A DNA stretch of 9,008 nt, from contig NVVP01000010.1 in assembly GCA_002402245.1 (NCBI GenBank), positions 43,508-52,515 of the forward strand, read 5' to 3'. A program made the position numbers and the translations under genes. Shown here piece after piece: positions 1-6,666 of this stretch (its first letter is position 1; each line of letters starts with the position of its first letter). The stretch comes from Gammaproteobacteria bacterium (GTDB lineage: Bacteria > Pseudomonadota > Gammaproteobacteria > Nitrosococcales > Methylophagaceae). The notes beneath the pieces are model-generated. The model saw nothing but the letters and a program-made list of their open reading frames with translations. It was not told where the DNA came from and ran no database searches.

Positions 1-1085
1 AACTTGAGCAAGGATTTATAAAGCCTTCCAATCAAGGAAGAGAAGGAAGAGAAGGTACTTGCCCTTATTGTGGTAAGGGGAGGATTCCATCAAAAAAGAA
101 AGAACATATTTTTAATGCCAGCTGGGGTGGCAAGGCATCAAGTAAGAAGTTGATTTGTGATAGTTGTAATGCACGTTTTGCAAGAACAATTGATCTTGCG
201 TTTAAACCTATAACTGATAGAGTTCAAAATATGTGGGGGATGGCTCCAAATAGGAGTAAAAAGGTTCCAGAGATACATATCGAAGATGGCTTAGTTATAG
301 GCCCTTATAATATATTACATGGAAAAGGCATTACCTTTGATTACACTGAAGAAGATCATAAATTTAACTTTAAAATATCAGCTAACTCAAAGTCAGAGAT
401 TAAAAGATTTATAGATAATGGAGAACTAGAGACTGCTATTGGAAAAACGTTGACAGATAAACACAAAGAAGAGATAAAGGCTCAGCTAACATTTACAGAT
501 AAACAAGAAACGGAACCAACATATTCCCAACCAAGACTGAAGGTGAGTATTGACCTTAAGGACCAATATCGTTCTGCAATGCATACAGCTATTAAGACTA
601 TTCTGCTCTACACTCCATCATCATTGAATCAATTTGGTTTTAAACAAGCAATCGACTTTATTTATTCTGGACATAGTGACTTCCGGGACTTTGCACTGCT
701 AACGAAAGAGTTTGTGCTACCGCCTATCGAAACGCCTACTGCAAATTTTGTAAGCATTTATTTTAGTAGGAAGTATAAAAAAATAATTGGTTGCTTTAGC
801 CTTCAAAATAGAATTAAATTAAGTTTCATACTGGCAGAGTATGATGGAAATCAAGATGTAATGATGCTTGTTTCAGAAGGCTTTAATGGCGGTCCTAATT
901 TATTTGCATTCAAGGCGGTAGTGCCTAGTCATCTTTCGGCTCTACCTTTAGTTGAAATAACATCAGATTCTTTAACTGACGCTGATATTGAAAATATGAT
1001 TAAAGATTTATTTATACACATTCAGTACAAAGATGGACAACAGATAAAGGAAAATTTGGCAGAATACTTTCAAAATGACAAATAA
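1..1085 (+). CDS. HNH endonuclease (HNH_5-like), 5'-truncated by window edge
   Basis: The frame is open from the first complete codon at position 3, and no ATG or GTG occurs before the zinc-binding motif, so the true start lies left of the window. The TTG at 150 falls inside the motif and is not the start. Counting from position 3, residues 20-23 are CPYC, 34-35 EH, 42-43 GG and 52-56 CDSCN. This is the pattern of HNH_5-type beta-beta-alpha-metal nucleases: two CxxC pairs hold a structural zinc, His35 is the likely catalytic base and Asn56 the metal-side residue. The roughly 300 residues that follow match nothing I recognise; they are mixed alpha/beta without a signal peptide or membrane segment. 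A 9-bp unit is tandemly duplicated at 36-53 (GREGRE in protein). The gene is clearly AT-richer than its neighbours, and stand-alone HNH proteins of this kind are often accessory or defence-related; that role is inference. It converges on arsJ. Confidence 0.8.
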   Translation, partial: LEQGFIKPSNQGREGREGTCPYCGKGRIPSKKKEHIFNASWGGKASSKKLICDSCNARFARTIDLAFKPITDRVQNMWGMAPNRSKKVPEIHIEDGLVIGPYNILHGKGITFDYTEEDHKFNFKISANSKSEIKRFIDNGELETAIGKTLTDKHKEEIKAQLTFTDKQETEPTYSQPRLKVSIDLKDQYRSAMHTAIKTILLYTPSSLNQFGFKQAIDFIYSGHSDFRDFALLTKEFVLPPIETPTANFVSIYFSRKYKKIIGCFSLQNRIKLSFILAEYDGNQDVMMLVSEGFNGGPNLFAFKAVVPSHLSALPLVEITSDSLTDADIENMIKDLFIHIQYKDGQQIKENLAEYFQNDK

Positions 1086-1086
1086 T

Positions 1087-1443
1087 TTAAGGGTGTCCTA
1101 GATAAGTAAAATGTTCTAGGATGGTAACACGAGAAAACTTAGATTCAGTTGGTATTAAGTCGCTTAATTGAACTGTTTGTAACGGGTTTAACTGTTCGAA
1201 TAGCTTGATGTGAAGAAGTCCGCTGCGAGTTATAGAAGATAATATATGAGTATAGTGAGCACCTTGAATTAATCGTGATTCGATAGTTTGCTCGAGATTA
1301 AAGCAGCAGCGACTACAAAAAGTGATGAAGTAATCAAGCAGCCGATTAAGCCAGAATATTGAAACATTAAACCTGATAACACGGTGCCAGCTAAGCGGCC
1401 ACCGGCATTGGCCATATAATAAAAACCAATATTCATTGATACT
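1087..1443 (-). other. Start-less open frame overlapping the 3' end of arsJ
   Basis: On the minus strand a frame with the stop at 1087-1089 stays open back to a stop at 1444-1446, about 118 codons, in a different frame from arsJ. It contains no ATG, GTG or TTG. The part beyond arsJ (1087-1268) reads as a plausible protein tail, for example LEHFTYLGHP at its end, but I recognise no family. It may be a C-terminal remnant of a gene broken by rearrangement, or chance. Otherwise the spacer 1086-1268 holds only the inverted repeat at 1096-1121 and an AACTGTT direct repeat (1171-1177 and 1190-1196). Confidence 0.2.
1096..1121. repeat. 7-bp inverted repeat between convergent HNH and arsJ genes
   Basis: TCCTAGA at 1096-1102 is repeated inverted as TCTAGGA at 1115-1121, with a 12-base loop. 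Flanking GTGT (1092-1095 region) and ACAC (about 1127-1130) could pair further across a bulge. No T-run follows on either strand, so it is at best a weak terminator shared by the convergent genes. It could also be a scar of a mobile element end; I cannot decide. Confidence 0.4.
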
Positions 1444-2477
1444 TTATCGTGATCTGACCATTCAACGATTAAATAAGAATGTACGGCTGAGTTAATGGCA
1501 AATACGATGGCAAACAAACTCAGGCCGGTAATGATGACCCATGTAGGTTCAACACCTTGGTAAAGTGCCAGGGCAATAGCTGCTGGAAATAGCATTAATA
1601 GCCAGGCTAGCCAGTGGGCCGTGCTTCCTGTGGGATGATGGCCTCTTAATAGTGTAGGGGCGAAGGCTTGTACGATGCCATAGCCGAGAATCCATAAGGC
1701 CAAGAAGCTACCGACTTGTTGGAAATCCCAGCCTAAACTGGCTGTGAGGTAAACAGGTAGTGCGACTACAAACCAGACATCTCGTGAGCCAAATAAGAAA
1801 AAGCGTGCAGCAGATAACCAGTTGATAGCCGAGGTATTAGAAAACAGTTGGCCGAATTTGGCTTTGTGTTTAGTTTTGCCTAGATCTCTGGGCAATAACA
1901 GCCAGGTTAGAACTAATACCGCGAATAAACTGCCTGCCAAGATATATAAGGCAGTTTGGAAGCCATAGACCGCGAGTAATAAGCCGCCTAAGAAATAGCC
2001 TACGCCTTTTAATGTGTTTTTAGATCCAGTAAGTGCCGCCACCCATTTAAACAAGGTTTTTGATGATTGTTGGCTATTATCACTACTGGGTATAAATAGT
2101 TTGACGCTAGCTTTGGCACTCATTTTATTTAAGTCTTTAGCTATGCCGGATAACGCTTGAGCAGCCATGACATAAATAACGGTGAGGTACTCGACTGGTA
2201 CGGTCAGCATCATTAAGGCAATGACTTGCATCGCCATGCCAATATGCATGGTGTTATTGAGGCCGATACGTGAGCCTAACCAGCCGCCGACTAGATTGGT
2301 GATAATGCCAAAAAACTCATAAAACAAGAACAGACTGGCAATAGCTAAAGGGCTGTAACCTAGCTGGTGGAAGTAAAGCACCACCAACATACGAATAGCA
2401 CCATCTGTAAGTGTAAACCCCCAGTAGCCGAGGGTAATAACAGCATAGTTTTTTAGACTAGAACTGCCGTTGTTCAT
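1269..2477 (-). CDS. arsJ: ArsJ, organoarsenical (1-arseno-3-phosphoglycerate) efflux MFS permease
   Basis: This 402-residue, very hydrophobic protein has about 12 membrane segments typical of the major facilitator superfamily and acts in the inner membrane. The N-terminal stretch with GYWGFTLTDGAIRML (residues 17-31), FHQLGYSPL and LFYEFFGIITNLVGGWLG (about 51-68) is characteristic of ArsJ as I know the family. GGWLGSRIG at 64-72 is the MFS motif A-like loop between segments 2 and 3. Known ArsJ exports the unstable product 1-arseno-3-phosphoglycerate, which breaks down outside to arsenate. The identification is reinforced by the gene immediately upstream, a GAPDH, which is the partner that makes this substrate. 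The two are 2 bp apart, and arsJ has no clear ribosome binding site of its own, so translational coupling is likely. Length is normal and the ATG at 2477 is the only sensible start. No clear terminator follows. Confidence 0.93.
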   Translation of the reverse strand: MNNGSSSLKNYAVITLGYWGFTLTDGAIRMLVVLYFHQLGYSPLAIASLFLFYEFFGIITNLVGGWLGSRIGLNNTMHIGMAMQVIALMMLTVPVEYLTVIYVMAAQALSGIAKDLNKMSAKASVKLFIPSSDNSQQSSKTLFKWVAALTGSKNTLKGVGYFLGGLLLAVYGFQTALYILAGSLFAVLVLTWLLLPRDLGKTKHKAKFGQLFSNTSAINWLSAARFFLFGSRDVWFVVALPVYLTASLGWDFQQVGSFLALWILGYGIVQAFAPTLLRGHHPTGSTAHWLAWLLMLFPAAIALALYQGVEPTWVIITGLSLFAIVFAINSAVHSYLIVEWSDHDKVSMNIGFYYMANAGGRLAGTVLSGLMFQYSGLIGCLITSSLFVVAAALISSKLSNHD

Positions 2478-2479
2478 GG

Positions 2480-3493
2480 TTAGATAGTTTTAGCAATCAT
2501 ATGAGCAATATCCACCATGCGGTTCACATAGCCCCACTCATTGTCATACCACGCTAATATTTTGACTTGGGTATTATTAATGACCATGGTTGAAGGCGCA
2601 TCAACAATACCTGAGCGTGGATCGTTGGTGTAATCAGCTGAGACTAGAGGACGAGTCTCAAAACCTAATATGCCTTGTAGTCTACCTTCTGATGCCGTTT
2701 TGAATAAGGCATTCACTTCATCTTTTGTCGTAGGGCGATTTGCTTCAAACACAAAGTCCACCAGCGAACCATTTAATAAAGGAACTCGCACAGCAGAACC
2801 ATTGAGTTTTCCCTTAAGTTCAGGGAATATCGTTGTAATTGCTTTGGCTGATCCCGTGGTGGTGGGGATCAGGGATTGACTACTAGCACGTGCTCGACGT
2901 AAGTCTTTATGGCCTTTATCAACAATAGTTTGGGTATTGGTGATGTTATGAATAGTGGTCATTGAACCATGTTTAATACCGATTTCAGCATGCATAACAT
3001 CGACAACAGGTGCGAGGCAATTAGTGGTGCAAGATGCTGCGGTAATGATGTGATGTTTATCAGCATCATATTGCGGGTGGTTAACACCATAAACAAGGTT
3101 TAAAGCTGGATCAGGACAAGGAGCCGATACTAAAACCTTTTTAACGCCTTGGTCAAAATAGCTTTGTAACTGTTGCTCGCTTTTAAACTGGCCTGAACAT
3201 TCTAGAATCAGATCAACATTAAGCTCAGCCCAATTAACATCGTTGGGTGTTTCAAGCTGACTAAACGAAATGGTCTTGCCATCAATATGAATGCCATCAT
3301 CATCGCCGGAGATGTGTTTGTCTGCTCCCCAACGGCCATGAATTGAGTCAAATTCAAGCAAATGAGCATGGCATTCGGCATCGCCTTTAATCTCATTGAT
3401 ATGAACAATTTCTAACTCTTCACTATCCCAAGCGACTTGCATTGCAAGCTTGCCCATTCGGCCGAAGCCGTTAATGCCTACACGAATTGTCAT
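2480..3493 (-). CDS. gapdh: ArsJ-associated glyceraldehyde-3-phosphate dehydrogenase
   Basis: This 337-residue cytoplasmic enzyme has the NAD-binding start GINGFGRMGK (6-15) and the active-site block ASCTTNCLAP, with catalytic Cys155 and the partner His182 in TTIHNITNTQ. The C-terminal WYDNEWGYVNRMVD signature is also present. A normal GAPDH oxidises glyceraldehyde-3-phosphate with phosphate; the form paired with ArsJ uses arsenate instead and yields 1-arseno-3-phosphoglycerate for export. The IHNITNTQ variant, where glycolytic enzymes usually have HxYTNDQ, together with direct linkage to arsJ, marks it as the arsenic-dedicated paralogue rather than the housekeeping gap. It begins with ATG at 3493, only 31 bp after the ygiM stop. 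No good promoter fits in that gap, and a hairpin terminator lies there, so expression may depend on read-through or a promoter inside the end of ygiM. The ribosome binding site is weak. Confidence 0.93.
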   Translation of the reverse strand: MTIRVGINGFGRMGKLAMQVAWDSEELEIVHINEIKGDAECHAHLLEFDSIHGRWGADKHISGDDDGIHIDGKTISFSQLETPNDVNWAELNVDLILECSGQFKSEQQLQSYFDQGVKKVLVSAPCPDPALNLVYGVNHPQYDADKHHIITAASCTTNCLAPVVDVMHAEIGIKHGSMTTIHNITNTQTIVDKGHKDLRRARASSQSLIPTTTGSAKAITTIFPELKGKLNGSAVRVPLLNGSLVDFVFEANRPTTKDEVNALFKTASEGRLQGILGFETRPLVSADYTNDPRSGIVDAPSTMVINNTQVKILAWYDNEWGYVNRMVDIAHMIAKTI

Positions 3494-3516
3494 GGTTTAA
3501 ATCTTTTAAAGGTGAG

Positions 3517-3535
3517 AAAAGGAGCTAGAAGCTCC
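3517..3535 (-). terminator. Rho-independent terminator overlapping the ygiM stop codon
   Basis: Read on the minus strand, GGAGCT-TCT-AGCTCC is a 6-bp perfect stem with a 3-base loop, directly followed by TTTT. The last codons of ygiM and its TAG stop (3525-3527) are inside the hairpin. It separates ygiM from gapdh-arsJ but has a short U-run, so it may be leaky and allow some co-transcription. A translating ribosome reaching the stop codon would also interfere with the hairpin. Confidence 0.7.
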
Positions 3536-4205
3536 CCCAGCTATTTTTCTTTTGAATACGTAGGCGAGGTAATATAAGGCCTAAGAATATACCGGCAAAT
3601 AAAACTGCTGCACCGATAAGAAACCAACGTTTTGCTTCACTGTCTTTTAAGCTGCTATTTTCTATGATTAGTGATTGAATTTGATTATCAATTTGCTGAA
3701 GCTGCTCTTTTAAACGGCGGTTATCATTGCTTAATGCCACTGCATTTGAAGCGGTACGTTTTAATTCATTGAGCTCTTTAGTTAAGCGTTGTGCAGTTTC
3801 TTTTAAACCTGAGTTCTCGCTGGTAGAGCTTGAGTTTTGTGAAGATAGGCTGGTCATCTCTTCTTTAGAATTAGCTAATTTTAGCTCTAGATTAGCCACT
3901 TTCTGTTCACTGGAAGCTAAACGGTTGCGTGTACTTGGCATATTGCTTAAAAAACGAGTTAATACCCAACCTTCTACGCCTGAGCTAGTTCTTACTTTTG
4001 AATAACCGTTCGGATCTGTTTCAAGAATTGATAATTTAGTGCCACTGGAGACCATTTTCTTAGTACGATATTTCACCCCTTGGCCGGCGCGAAGATTGAT
4101 TTCTAGCTCATCAGTGACATAACGAGTCGTGGCAGCAGTGGCAGTACTGATGTTCACACTAAAAATGCTGAGAGAAAGAAGTAAAAAAGTAATCAAATTT
4201 TTCAT
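3525..4205 (-). CDS. ygiM: YgiM-type SH3 domain and membrane-anchor protein (TIGR04211 family)
   Basis: The 226-residue protein has the classic order of the YgiM family. A signal peptide covers residues 1 to about 24 (cleavage near TATA-AT). A bacterial SH3 domain follows at about 28-88 (RYVTDELEINLRAGQG...GWVLTRFLS). Then comes a Ser/Asn/Gln-rich coiled coil at about 96-190, one membrane helix at about 194-213 (WFLIGAAVLFAGIFLGLILP), and a short basic cytoplasmic tail ending KKNSWGSF. The SH3 domain and coil would sit in the periplasm. SH3b domains often bind peptidoglycan or proteins, but the role of YgiM itself is not settled. The start at 4205 is fixed by the signal peptide. It lies between arsC and the gapdh-arsJ pair without an obvious arsenic connection, probably a resident gene beside which the arsenic genes were placed. 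Confidence 0.85.
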   Translation of the reverse strand: MKNLITFLLLSLSIFSVNISTATAATTRYVTDELEINLRAGQGVKYRTKKMVSSGTKLSILETDPNGYSKVRTSSGVEGWVLTRFLSNMPSTRNRLASSEQKVANLELKLANSKEEMTSLSSQNSSSTSENSGLKETAQRLTKELNELKRTASNAVALSNDNRRLKEQLQQIDNQIQSLIIENSSLKDSEAKRWFLIGAAVLFAGIFLGLILPRLRIQKKNSWGSF

Positions 4206-4241
4206 GGTAAACCGTTCACTAATCTTAGAGTTGAGCTGGTT

Positions 4242-4250
4242 ATTCTATCA
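4242..4250 (-). promoter_or_regulatory. Extended -10 promoter for ygiM
   Basis: On the minus strand this reads TGA-TAGAAT, a TGn extended -10 with 5 of 6 matches to TATAAT. The predicted start of transcription is near 4235, about 30 bp before the ygiM ATG. No good -35 is present at 17 bp, which is tolerable for an extended -10 promoter. Confidence 0.5.
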
Positions 4251-4254
4251 CGTT

Positions 4255-4274
4255 ATCAGACTCGACAATCTGAT
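4255..4274. repeat. 6-bp inverted repeat, possible operator in the ygiM/arsC intergenic region
   Basis: ATCAGA (4255-4260) and TCTGAT (4269-4274) are inverted with an 8-base gap. The dyad sits just upstream of the ygiM extended -10, about where RNA polymerase would contact the -35 region, which is a usual place for an operator. No regulator such as ArsR is encoded in the window, and the sequence does not resemble a site I can name. Confidence 0.3.
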
Positions 4275-4327
4275 TAAAAATGGCTGAATGGAACGATTTA
4301 ATTAAGCTCACTTTCATCACTTTGTAA

Positions 4328-4333
4328 TATAAG
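4328..4333 (+). promoter_or_regulatory. Candidate -10 element for arsC
   Basis: TATAAG matches TATAAT at 5 of 6 positions and lies 53 bp before the arsC ATG. There is no good -35 at the usual spacing, so a constitutive sigma70 promoter is weak or needs an activator. A second TATAAA at 4364-4369 would place the transcript start inside the ribosome binding site and is less likely. Confidence 0.3.
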
Positions 4334-4370
4334 GCTGCTATCTTTCCGGCAGATAAAAAAAGATATAAAA

Positions 4371-4377
4371 AAGAAGG
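4371..4377 (+). promoter_or_regulatory. Ribosome binding site of arsC
   Basis: AAGAAGG lies 9 bases before the ATG at 4387 and supports that start over the in-frame ATG at 4396, which has a poorer upstream match. Confidence 0.55.
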
Positions 4378-4386
4378 CTAAAAAAG

Positions 4387-4821
4387 ATGGAAACAATGAG
4401 AGTTTTATTTCTGTGCACAGGTAATGCATGTCGTTCACAGATGGCAGAAGGATGGGCGAGAGAATTAGCAGGCGATATTATCAAAATAAAATCTGCTGGT
4501 ATCGAAGCACATGGGCAAAATACACACGCCATTAATGTGATGAATGAAGTTGGAATTGATATTTCACAGCAAGAATCTATTAGAATTAATGCTGAAATGT
4601 TGGAATGGACAGACTTGCTTGTCACCTTATGTGATAACGCCGAAGAACAGTGTCCGGTGATTAGTCCTCATACGATGAAGCTGCATTTACCTTTAGCTGA
4701 TCCTGCAAAATTTAGAGGAACAGAAGAAGAGGTTTTAGCCGAGTTTCAAGAAGCAAGAGAAAAAGTACGCCAACGAGTGGAATACGTTATTGAGCAAATA
4801 ACAGCCTCAGTTAAGAAATAA
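4387..4821 (+). CDS. arsC: Arsenate reductase ArsC, thioredoxin-coupled (LMW-PTP fold)
   Basis: This 144-residue cytoplasmic enzyme reduces arsenate to arsenite using a cysteine cascade regenerated by thioredoxin. The phosphatase-type loop is C10-TGNAC-R16 (CX5R) followed by SQMAEGW. The redox pair is Cys82 and Cys89 in LCDNAEEQCP, and the general acid is Asp105 in LPLADPAK. These positions coincide with the catalytic residues of the Staphylococcus aureus type ArsC (Cys10, Cys82, Cys89, Asp105). It is not the glutaredoxin-type ArsC of E. coli. The ATG at 4387 is chosen for its ribosome binding site; the ATG at 4396 would shorten the protein by three residues. The gene is transcribed divergently from ygiM and gapdh-arsJ. 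No arsenite pump (ArsB or Acr3) and no ArsR is visible, so its product must be exported by a system encoded elsewhere. Confidence 0.95.
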   Translation: METMRVLFLCTGNACRSQMAEGWARELAGDIIKIKSAGIEAHGQNTHAINVMNEVGIDISQQESIRINAEMLEWTDLLVTLCDNAEEQCPVISPHTMKLHLPLADPAKFRGTEEEVLAEFQEAREKVRQRVEYVIEQITASVKK

Positions 4822-4843
4822 AGGCTTTATTTTTTAACTGAGG
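4805..4843. terminator. Long hairpin between convergent arsC and EAL-GGDEF genes, probable bidirectional terminator
   Basis: CCTCAGTTAA (4805-4814) pairs with TTAACTGAGG (4834-4843). Inside it AAATAAA (4816-4822) pairs with TTTATTT (4826-4832), with one G-T pair between the two blocks and a GGC loop. The whole is an 18-step stem that includes the end of arsC and both stop codons. On the plus strand TTTTTT follows at 4849-4854, but five bases after the stem, and no T-run follows on the minus strand. Termination is therefore likely but not of the textbook form. Confidence 0.6.
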
Positions 4844-6606
4844 TCGGGTTTTTTCAGTTGGTAACAGCTGTTACCCACTTTCTTCTTAGCTAAGGATTTT
4901 GCAATCGTTGCATATCCAGCAAGATCGGCTTCATCATTAATTGAGTTAAAATCTGCCACTCGCACCGCACCGATAGATAAGGCCAATAAGGGATAAGACA
5001 TTGTTTTACCATGACGGTCTAAGGCTGTCATTCCCTTTTTTTCTAAATGCTCTGGGTTGTAAAATTGACTGTGAAGCTTGGTCAGTGCCACTAAAATCTG
5101 ATCACACCGTTGTTGCCAATCTGTACTTTCAAATAAGATAATAAAGTCATCTCCACCGACATGACCAACAAAATCAAGAGTGGGATCGATGTGTGATACC
5201 AATAAATCAGCCGTTGCAGTAATGACTTTATCACCCTTAGCAAAGCCATAAATATCGTTATAAGGCTTGAAGTTATCCAGGTCGAAATAGCACATCACCA
5301 CATCACGTTGCTGGTTTATTGCTTCTGTAGTGTGCTTACTAATAGGTACATTACCAGGCAGGCCACTAAGTGGATTGGCATGACGAGCGGTAGTGATCTG
5401 TAATTCAGTAATTTGTTTTAATAAGTCCATCAAGCTACCAATACCTTGGTAGAGATTATTATCGGTAATAATAAAGATACTATGCTGCAAAGCGCTATCT
5501 TGGCTGGTAATTTGTTGGCTTAATGACTCCAGCGGCAGGGACGTATCAGCAGTGATAGGCTGGGTATCCATAAAACGATAAATAGGTTTTCGACCATGTA
5601 AGTCACGGCCATAGCGGCTGGCATATAAGGTTAAAAATTCATCTCGCCACACAATACCTGCAATTGAATTATCATCTTTTACGACAGGCAAAGCGGATAG
5701 TTCAGGTGCATTATGAAAACGTTCGCCTACATGATTAACATCATCTGATGTTTTAACGGGAGTCAGTGGCGTTAATAAGCTACGAACTAAGGTATTTGCA
5801 CGAGGTGCATTAATTTTGAACGAAGGGCTATTTTTCCGTTTAGAGAATAATTCAGGCAGAATAATTAGTTGGGGCATAGGGGCAGGTCGGCCAAAATAGT
5901 AGCCTTGGGCAAACTCAATTTTCATTTCATGTGAGGTTAAATATTCTTCACGAATCTCAATGCCTTCACCAATCACACGGCAGTTGATGCTTTTGGCAAG
6001 GTCAACCATTGATTGAACGAACTGGCGCTTATGCTGATCATCGTGAATATCTTGCATAAAATGCCGATCAATCTTCACAAAATCAGGCTGGATTTCAGAC
6101 CATGTTCGCAAACCCGAATAGCCCGCGCCTAAATCATCTAAGGCAATTGAAAACCCCATGCTACGGTAATGATCGGTGGCATCCCGCATCAACGTGTAAT
6201 CATCGATAGGATATTGCTCAGTAAGCTCAATTACGACTTGTTTGGCTGGTAACCCGGCCTGTTTTATAAAATCTAAGGTGAGACCATGTTGATAGTCTTG
6301 TTGTAATAACACCTCAGGAATGGTGTTAATGAATAATTTAGCCTCAATATTAAGTTGGCCAAAACGTTTAATCGCCACTTCACGACAGAGTAAATCTAAC
6401 TCAGCCAAACGACCGGTACGGCTAGCGGCATCAAATAGGTTTAACGGTGAATGTAATGCACTATTAGAAGGGCCCCGAATCAATGCTTCATAGGCATAAA
6501 TCTTATTTTCTTTCATTGATACGATAGGTTGAAACAAGGGTGTTAGTGCTGCATTAGCCAAAATCTCATCAAGAGATTGAGACTGTAAATATTCATCTTT
6601 GGTCAT
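4834..6606 (-). CDS. EAL-CBS-GGDEF cyclic-di-GMP signalling protein with GGDDF motif
   Basis: The order is an EAL phosphodiesterase domain (about 12-250), a tandem CBS pair (about 275-395), then a GGDEF diguanylate cyclase domain (about 405-585). No membrane segment is seen, so it is cytosolic. In the EAL domain all expected residues are present: E40-A41-L42, Asn94, Glu127, D157-D158 of DDLGAGYSG, Lys179, Glu214 and Gln234, so c-di-GMP hydrolysis is likely. The cyclase domain has the metal site FDLDNF (441-446) but reads GHVGGDDF (481-488): the fourth signature residue is Asp for Glu and the usual Arg before it is His482. NPLSGLPGN (411-419) opens this domain, as in related CBS-containing proteins. 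The CBS pair would sense an adenyl nucleotide. I chose the ATG at 6606, with GAG seven bases upstream, over an in-frame TTG at 6618 with no ribosome binding site; the protein is 590 residues. Confidence 0.88.
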   Translation of the reverse strand: MTKDEYLQSQSLDEILANAALTPLFQPIVSMKENKIYAYEALIRGPSNSALHSPLNLFDAASRTGRLAELDLLCREVAIKRFGQLNIEAKLFINTIPEVLLQQDYQHGLTLDFIKQAGLPAKQVVIELTEQYPIDDYTLMRDATDHYRSMGFSIALDDLGAGYSGLRTWSEIQPDFVKIDRHFMQDIHDDQHKRQFVQSMVDLAKSINCRVIGEGIEIREEYLTSHEMKIEFAQGYYFGRPAPMPQLIILPELFSKRKNSPSFKINAPRANTLVRSLLTPLTPVKTSDDVNHVGERFHNAPELSALPVVKDDNSIAGIVWRDEFLTLYASRYGRDLHGRKPIYRFMDTQPITADTSLPLESLSQQITSQDSALQHSIFIITDNNLYQGIGSLMDLLKQITELQITTARHANPLSGLPGNVPISKHTTEAINQQRDVVMCYFDLDNFKPYNDIYGFAKGDKVITATADLLVSHIDPTLDFVGHVGGDDFIILFESTDWQQRCDQILVALTKLHSQFYNPEHLEKKGMTALDRHGKTMSYPLLALSIGAVRVADFNSINDEADLAGYATIAKSLAKKKVGNSCYQLKKPDLS

Positions 6607-6637
6607 GAGTGATCTCAAAAATTAAACTGAATAATTG

Positions 6638-6666
6638 TTTATAAATACATCTCGAAAAGAGAACAA
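6638..6666 (-). promoter_or_regulatory. Sigma70-like promoter of the EAL-GGDEF gene
   Basis: On the minus strand -35 TTGTTC (6661-6666) and -10 TATAAA (6638-6643) are 17 bp apart. The -10 matches at 5 of 6 positions and the -35 at 3 of 6. Transcription would begin near 6631, about 25 bp before the chosen ATG, which also argues for the downstream ATG start. Confidence 0.55.

Noticed and set aside
150..152. TTG as the start of the HNH protein
   Set aside because: It falls between the two CxxC zinc pairs; starting there would remove half of the HNH motif, and the frame is open to the left edge.
1121..1171. 16-codon frame starting ATGGTAACACGAG
   Set aside because: Too short, with no ribosome binding site and with its ATG inside the inverted repeat arm; no recognisable product.
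2670..2879. Open frame opposite gapdh (69 codons)
   Set aside because: Antisense shadow of a strongly conserved gene; no family resemblance or ribosome binding site.
3727..4005. Open frame opposite the ygiM coiled coil (92 codons)
   Set aside because: Antisense shadow of a biased Ser/Leu/Glu-rich coding region.
4338..4625. Minus-strand open frame opposite arsC (95 codons)
   Set aside because: ArsC on the plus strand has all catalytic residues; the reverse frame is a shadow.
4860..4875. 16-bp perfect palindrome GGTAACAGCTGTTACC
   Set aside because: It lies inside the conserved end of the GGDEF domain (GNSCYQ), far from any promoter, so it is probably a codon coincidence. I would reconsider only if the same palindrome recurs elsewhere in the genome.
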